Source: a bacterium (GTDB lineage: Bacteria > Patescibacteria > ABY1 > BM507 > VMTK01). Taken from it: a DNA stretch of 15,356 bases. The position numbers and the translations under genes are program-made. Location: the NCBI GenBank assembly GCA_030641105.1, contig DAOWHZ010000044.1, positions 1-15,356 on the forward strand, given 5' to 3'. The notes below the pieces were generated by a model. The model did no database searches and was not told where the DNA came from. It saw only the letters and a list, made by a program, of their open reading frames with translations. This document shows, one piece after another, positions 11,862-15,356 of this stretch (within the stretch, counting starts at the first letter, position 1; each line of letters starts with the position of its first letter).

Positions 11862-14361
11862 TTTTGCGATTTTCGGTTTTTAATATGGCCATAGTTGTTT
11901 TAACAACTGTATCAGGAATTAAAGAAATACTGTCTATGCCGCATTCAACTAAAAACTGGGCAAAGTCAGGATAATCACTTGGCGCTTGCCCGCAAATGCC
12001 GATTTTAGTATTAGTACGGCGCGCCGCATCAATTACATATTTAATCAAAGCTTTAACAGCATTATTCCGTTCATCATAAACATGGCTAACCAAAGAGCTG
12101 TCGCGATCAACTCCTAAAGTTAATTGCGTTAAATCATTAGAGCCGATTGAAAAACCGTCAAACAGCTGGGCAAACTGTTCTGCCAAAATAACATTAGAAG
12201 GTATTTCAATCATGCAGTATAGCTCAAAGCCATTTTTCCCTTGCCCGCCTGAGCCATCTGGCCGGGCTTGCCCGCCTGATTTATTTGGGCGGGCGCGCTT
12301 TAGCCCATTGTCAGCTAAAATTTTTATTACTTTTTTGGCTTCTTCTATTGTACGGCAAAAAGGAATCATAACTTTAAGGTTGGTTAAGCCCATTTCGTCT
12401 CTGACTTTTTTTAATGCTTTACATTCTAAAATAAAAGCCGGTTTGAATTTTTCATCATAAAATCGGCTGGCCCCTCTCCAGCCAATCATTGGATTGGATT
12501 CTGTCGGCTCGTATTCTTTGCCGCCGATTAAATTAGCGTATTCATTGGTTTTAAAATCTGACAGCCGCACAATTACATCCTTTGGATAAAAAGCCGCGGC
12601 AATTGTGGCCACGCCTTCAGCCAGCTTGTCCACAAAAAATTGCTTTTTACCTGCCTGCGCAGGCAGGTCTTCATAACCAATTGTCAAATCATTAATTTGT
12701 TTTTGTATTTTTACATCCCTGATTTTAGCATAATTAATTAATGCCAACGGATGAATTTTAATAGCATTGTTAATTATAAATTCTACCCTAGCCAAGCCAA
12801 CGCCGTCATTAGGAATAAAAGAAGCTGAAAAAGCCAAATCCGGCTCCCCAAGATTCATCATTACTTTTGTTTTTGGCCGCTTTAGATTTTTAATGTTTGT
12901 TTTTTTAACTTTGAACGGCAATATCCCCTGATAAACAAAGCCCTCTTCACCTTCAGCGCAGCTAACTGTAATTTTTTGTCCTGATTTTACTTTGTTAGAA
13001 ACATTGTTAGTGCCGACAATGCAAGGAATACCTAATTCGCGGGACACGATTGCGCTATGGCAAGTGCGGCCCCCCTTGTCTGTTACAATGGCAGAAGCGA
13101 TTTTCATAATCGGCTCCCAGTCAGGGTCAGTAATATCTGTAACCAGGATTTGGCCTGGCTTGAATTTGCTTATTCCTTTTATGGCCATAATTTTATTAGC
13201 TGTGCCGGCGCCGATTTTACTGCCAACACTGCGGCCAGTCGTAATAACTTTACTTTTGCGTTCCAATTTGTAATCTTCTAAAATATTATAATCCCTGATA
13301 CTGTGGATTGTTTCCGGCCTGGCTTGGATTATGTAAAGCTGTTTGTCTTGACCATCCAAAGCCCATTCAATGTCCATGGGCTTTTTATAATGTTTTTCAA
13401 TAACCATGCCCCATTCTGCCAGTTGAACAACTTGCTCATTTGTTATTGACTGCTTATGCTGTTCAGCCGGGCTTACCCGGATATCTTTAACTGGATTTTT
13501 TGGATCATTATTATAAACCATTCTTAATATTTTTTTGCCGATTGTCTTAGAAATTATAGCTTTAGTTGGCTTAAAAACATAAAATTCATCAGGATTTACT
13601 TTACCCTGAACAATGTTTTCACCCAAGCCATAAATTGAATTTATTAAAACCACATTTTGAAAACCGGATTCAGTATCAATAGTGAACATAACGCCGGAGC
13701 TGGCCAGGTCAGACCGCACCATTTTTTGCACCCCGACTGATAAAGCGATTTTAAAATGATCAAAACCCTTGTCAACGCGGTAGGAAATGGCGCGGTTGGT
13801 AAATAAAGAGGCAATACATTTGTGAACCGCTTTAATCAGCTGCTTCTCGCCTCTAATATTTAAGAATGTTTCCTGCTGGCCGGCGAAACTGGCATCGGGA
13901 AGATCTTCAGCTGTGGCTGATGAGCGGACAGCAACGTCCAGACCTCCTCTCAACCTCTCCCCCCTGCCCCCTCTCCTAATTAGGAGAGGGGGAGATGCCG
14001 AAGGTGTCGGGGGTGAGGTATATTCTTCGGATAGTTTATGATATGCGTTTATGATTGCTTTTTCTAGATCTTTTGGGAATTCTGCGGACAGGATTGTTTT
14101 TCTGACTTTGGCGCCGCGGCGCATTAAGTCAGTTACATTATGCGTGTCAAGCCCTTTTAGGATTTGCTTGATTTGTTTTTTTAGCCCGGCTTTGGCCATT
14201 AAATAATTATAAGCATAAGAAGTAGTGGCAAAACCATTAGGCACGCGCACGCCTTTATTGGCAAGCTTTCTGTACATTTCACCCAAGGAAGCGTTTTTAC
14301 CGCCAACTTGGGGAACATCTTTGATTGAGAGTTGGTTGAAGAATTTGATGAAATTGGACAT
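11848..14361 (-). CDS. ppsA: Phosphoenolpyruvate synthase with in-frame repeat insertions
   Basis: Cytoplasmic enzyme that makes phosphoenolpyruvate from pyruvate and ATP, releasing AMP and phosphate. The N-terminal ATP-binding domain opens with VPQVGGKNASLGEM and contains VAVRSSATAEDLPDASFAGQQET. The swivelling phosphohistidine domain has GGRTCHSAIVSRELG with catalytic His435, and the PEP-binding barrel ends in GICGQAPSD with the conserved Cys790. The product is 837 residues; E. coli PpsA is 792. Most of the excess matches two repeat-encoded insertions: residues about 115-139 (Pro/Arg/Gly-rich, around a 26-bp palindrome) and about 688-708 (RARPNKSGGQ-type). A small palindrome encodes DLPAQAG at 565-571. 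The last residues and the stop codon lie in a heptamer array. Insertions fall between conserved blocks, so activity is likely kept. ATG 14361 lies directly after another heptamer array and has no Shine-Dalgarno. Confidence 0.95.
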   Translation of the reverse strand: MSNFIKFFNQLSIKDVPQVGGKNASLGEMYRKLANKGVRVPNGFATTSYAYNYLMAKAGLKKQIKQILKGLDTHNVTDLMRRGAKVRKTILSAEFPKDLEKAIINAYHKLSEEYTSPPTPSASPPLLIRRGGRGERLRGGLDVAVRSSATAEDLPDASFAGQQETFLNIRGEKQLIKAVHKCIASLFTNRAISYRVDKGFDHFKIALSVGVQKMVRSDLASSGVMFTIDTESGFQNVVLINSIYGLGENIVQGKVNPDEFYVFKPTKAIISKTIGKKILRMVYNNDPKNPVKDIRVSPAEQHKQSITNEQVVQLAEWGMVIEKHYKKPMDIEWALDGQDKQLYIIQARPETIHSIRDYNILEDYKLERKSKVITTGRSVGSKIGAGTANKIMAIKGISKFKPGQILVTDITDPDWEPIMKIASAIVTDKGGRTCHSAIVSRELGIPCIVGTNNVSNKVKSGQKITVSCAEGEEGFVYQGILPFKVKKTNIKNLKRPKTKVMMNLGEPDLAFSASFIPNDGVGLARVEFIINNAIKIHPLALINYAKIRDVKIQKQINDLTIGYEDLPAQAGKKQFFVDKLAEGVATIAAAFYPKDVIVRLSDFKTNEYANLIGGKEYEPTESNPMIGWRGASRFYDEKFKPAFILECKALKKVRDEMGLTNLKVMIPFCRTIEEAKKVIKILADNGLKRARPNKSGGQARPDGSGGQGKNGFELYCMIEIPSNVILAEQFAQLFDGFSIGSNDLTQLTLGVDRDSSLVSHVYDERNNAVKALIKYVIDAARRTNTKIGICGQAPSDYPDFAQFLVECGIDSISLIPDTVVKTTMAILKTENRKTRNA
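12241..12295. repeat. GC-rich repeat inserted in ppsA
   Basis: TTGCCCGCCTGA occurs twice (12241-12252 and 12269-12280), with a GCCCGCC/GGCGGGC hairpin formed by the second copy and 12288-12295. On the ppsA strand it encodes Arg/Pro/Gly/Ser-rich sequence between conserved blocks of the PEP-binding domain. Confidence 0.75.
12649..12668. repeat. 20-bp palindrome in ppsA
   Basis: Perfect palindrome ACCTGCCTGC plus its complement. A closely related 18-bp copy with two changes is at 5662-5679 in the ligase gene, where it is read in a different frame. Confidence 0.8.
13946..14030. repeat. Palindromic insertion in the ATP-binding domain of ppsA
   Basis: A perfect 26-bp palindrome centred on CCTAATTAGG (13967-13992) is flanked by CCTC/CCCC-rich sequence that is partly inverted on the other side. 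It adds about 24 Pro/Ser/Arg/Gly-rich residues immediately before the conserved VAVRSSATAED motif. Confidence 0.85.
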
Positions 14362-14362
14362 G

Positions 14363-14447
14363 TTTGAAATTTGAAATTTGAAATTTGAAATTTGGAAAAA
14401 ACCACTTTAATCAGCGGCTAATTTCCAATTTCTAATTTCCAATTTCT
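14363..14447. repeat. Facing heptamer arrays upstream of ppsA
   Basis: Four TTTGAAA units (14363-14390) start one base from the ppsA start codon. Four AATTTCC/AATTTCT units occupy 14420-14447. The two arrays are roughly complementary and could fold around the small hairpin between them. Confidence 0.9.
14396..14419 (-). terminator. Candidate terminator of the DUF4870 gene
   Basis: On the minus strand, AGCCGCT and AGTGGTT pair over 7 bp with two G-T wobbles around a 6-nt loop, followed by a run of six T (overlapping the stem end). It is located between the two heptamer arrays, upstream of ppsA. Confidence 0.45.
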
Positions 14448-14452
14448 GTTAG

Positions 14453-14791
14453 TTAAAATTTGAACTTACCACCAAACTTGCCGATTATCGGCAGTTCTTT
14501 TTCTTGCCCATTATTCGCATTCATTATGCCAATAATAATAAGGACAAAAACAGCGATTTGCCAGATAGGTATGAGCCAAATAAGGACAAAGGTCATGCTT
14601 AGAACAATGCTGCCGGCTAAACTGATAATCAATAGCGCCAAGGCCTGTTTTACATGGTACTTGGCAAAATTGTTTTTTTTCATTTTTTCATCCACAAAAT
14701 ACCAGATTATGCCTATCAACAAGTAGGCAAGCATAGCGCAGATTTTACCTTGTTGAATTTCAGTTGTTGATGTTTTGTTGTTGTTTGTCAT
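14453..14791 (-). CDS. DUF4870 / Tic20-like small membrane protein
   Basis: A 112-residue integral membrane protein with three predicted helices (about residues 17-33, 48-72 and 74-92). FAKYHVKQALALLI matches the conserved F-x-x-x-H-x-x-Q-A motif at the start of the second helix of DUF4870/Tic20-like proteins. NANNGQEKELPIIGKF matches the family C-terminus, usually written as N-x-G-x-x-x-x-x-P-x-IG. The function of bacterial members is unknown; the name comes from similarity to a chloroplast import component and does not imply protein import here. ATG 14791 gives a normal hydrophilic N-terminus and lacks a Shine-Dalgarno. The gene lies upstream of ppsA on the same strand, but a candidate terminator and heptamer arrays separate them, so cotranscription is uncertain. 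Confidence 0.85.
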   Translation of the reverse strand: MTNNNKTSTTEIQQGKICAMLAYLLIGIIWYFVDEKMKKNNFAKYHVKQALALLIISLAGSIVLSMTFVLIWLIPIWQIAVFVLIIIGIMNANNGQEKELPIIGKFGGKFKF

Positions 14792-14915
14792 AGATTTTTT
14801 TATTAAATTTATTAGTTAAAACATTTAAACATGCGAGTATGTTGGTATATTAAGATGTTAAAATGTTAATATGATATTATTATAATAGCATAAATTTTGT
14901 TATAATGAAAATACG

Positions 14916-14939
14916 CCCCGCCCCTCGCGAGGAGCGGGG
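14916..14939. repeat. GC-rich hairpin upstream of tRNA-Leu
   Basis: The 12-bp arms CCCCGCCCCTCG and CGAGGAGCGGGG have one mismatch and no spacer. It is preceded by TATAAT (14901-14906). It sits 5 bases before the -35 box of the tRNA promoter and resembles the GC hairpins inserted elsewhere in the window. Confidence 0.65.
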
Positions 14940-14944
14940 TAAAT

Positions 14945-14971
14945 TTGACAGTTTATTGGAAATAATATAAA
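14945..14971 (+). promoter_or_regulatory. tRNA-Leu promoter
   Basis: Perfect TTGACA (14945-14950) and TATAAA (14966-14971) with a short 15-bp spacer. Predicted initiation is about 7 bases before the mature 5' end of the tRNA. Confidence 0.6.
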
Positions 14972-14984
14972 AATAAAACAATCA

Positions 14985-15066
14985 GCAGGTGTGGTGGAAT
15001 TGGTATACACGCATGGTTTAGGACCATGTGGAGCAATCCGTGCGGGTTCAAGTCCCGCCACCTGCA
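14985..15066 (+). tRNA. tRNA-Leu (anticodon UAG)
   Basis: The acceptor arms GCAGGTG (14985-14991) and CACCTGC (15059-15065) pair over 7 bp, with discriminator A at 15066. The anticodon stem CATGG/CCATG holds the loop TTTAGGA, giving anticodon TAG at 15019-15021, which reads CUN leucine codons. A long variable arm (GGAGCAATCC) marks it as a class II tRNA. The T arm GCGGG-TTCAAGT-CCCGC is canonical. CCA is not encoded, so it must be added by the CCA-adding enzyme. Confidence 0.97.
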
Positions 15067-15118
15067 CAATAATTTTTAATTAGCAGGGATTTATAAGATT
15101 TATAAGATAATGCAATAT

Positions 15119-15142
15119 AATGGCTTTAACAGCCATTTTTTT
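15119..15142 (+). terminator. Intrinsic terminator of tRNA-Leu
   Basis: A 7-bp stem AATGGCT/AGCCATT with a 5-nt loop (TTAAC) runs into seven T. It lies about 53 bases after the tRNA. Confidence 0.85.
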
Positions 15143-15191
15143 ATTTGCCAAAATTACTAATACAAGCAAAAGTTTTAGTCTTTCTGTGACA

Positions 15192-15300
15192 ATAGATAAT
15201 AATAGAGTAATATAATATATTATAGATAATAATAATATAATATAGTATATTATAGTAAATAATAATATAATATAGTATAATATAGTAGATTATTACATTA
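15192..15300. repeat. 30-bp AT-only tandem repeat, three and a half copies
   Basis: Units at 15192-15221, 15222-15251 and 15252-15281, plus a partial fourth, begin ATAGATAATA or ATAGTAAATA and differ by a few substitutions. They are almost pure A and T and contain many TATAAT-like hexamers. No gene is seen in 15067-15356. Confidence 0.8.
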
Positions 15301-15305
15301 TATCG

Positions 15306-15335
15306 TTGACAATGGATGACAAAATAGTTTATAAT
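15306..15335 (+). promoter_or_regulatory. Strong promoter reading out of the window
   Basis: Consensus TTGACA (15306-15311) and TATAAT (15330-15335) with an 18-bp spacer. A GGAG near 15351-15354 could be the ribosome binding site of a gene beginning just beyond the window. Confidence 0.7.
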
Positions 15336-15356
15336 AAGAAGTAAGACGATGGAGTG

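Noticed and set aside
12212..13281. Plus-strand open frames opposite ppsA
   Set aside because: All lie antisense to highly conserved PpsA motifs and show no protein features of their own.
14363..14447. CRISPR-like or riboswitch leader of ppsA
   Set aside because: It is made of uninterrupted 7-bp tandem units with no spacer sequence and no recognisable riboswitch core.
15192..15300. CRISPR array
   Set aside because: The 30-bp units are directly adjacent with no spacers, are almost pure A and T, and no cas gene is present.

Overview
The window is an AT-rich bacterial chromosome segment. It most resembles a Patescibacteria (CPR, Parcubacteria-like) genome. The evidence is compact housekeeping proteins, an RmuC and a DUF4870/Tic20-like protein of the type common there, a nucleotidyltransferase plus O-antigen-ligase cassette, few recognisable Shine-Dalgarno sites, and TAA as almost the only stop codon. 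The standard genetic code fits every gene. The lineage is inferred from protein character, not from a marker phylogeny.

Layout. Positions 1-531 hold the 3' end of a beta-ketoacyl-ACP synthase II gene (fabF) with a terminator, followed by a 164-bp MITE-like palindrome. rmuC (875-1999) comes next, then a second palindromic element. Three + strand genes follow: an unrecognised charged protein (2246-3052), a pol-beta-fold nucleotidyltransferase-like protein (3065-4225) and an O-antigen ligase/polymerase-family membrane protein (4380-5867). This cassette ends in a perfect 62-bp palindrome shared with convergent trpS (5944-6960, -). murD (7071-8498, +) is divergent from trpS. A 57-residue zinc-ribbon LysW-like gene (8561-8734, -) faces murD and is divergent from holA (8922-9968, +). 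The right half is mostly on the minus strand: DUF4870 protein, ppsA, lgt and rpsT, read in that order from 14791 down to 10134. A tRNA-Leu(UAG) gene with its own promoter and terminator follows on the + strand (14985-15066), then a 30-bp tandem AT repeat and a strong promoter pointing out of the window.

Functionally this is a mixed core set: envelope (murD, lgt, ligase), replication and recombination (holA, rmuC), translation (trpS, rpsT, tRNA-Leu), central carbon (ppsA) and lipid (fabF). No dedicated defence system, prophage, CRISPR array or transposase is visible.

The striking signal is repetitive DNA. Palindromes and short tandem arrays sit between genes and also in frame inside conserved genes (nucleotidyltransferase, ligase, murD, lgt, ppsA). 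Many arrays have different unit sequences but the same 7-bp period. Because 7 is not a multiple of 3, such an array encodes the same cyclic seven-residue peptide in all three frames of a strand. One unit, TTACTTC, lies in the sense orientation in membrane segments of both the ligase and lgt. A 28-bp perfect palindrome occurs twice in murD in two reading frames. This looks like a protein-invading repeat system, analogous in behaviour to Rickettsia palindromic elements and in period to the heptanucleotide STRR repeats of cyanobacteria. Two genes, trpS and holA, appear to be leaderless.
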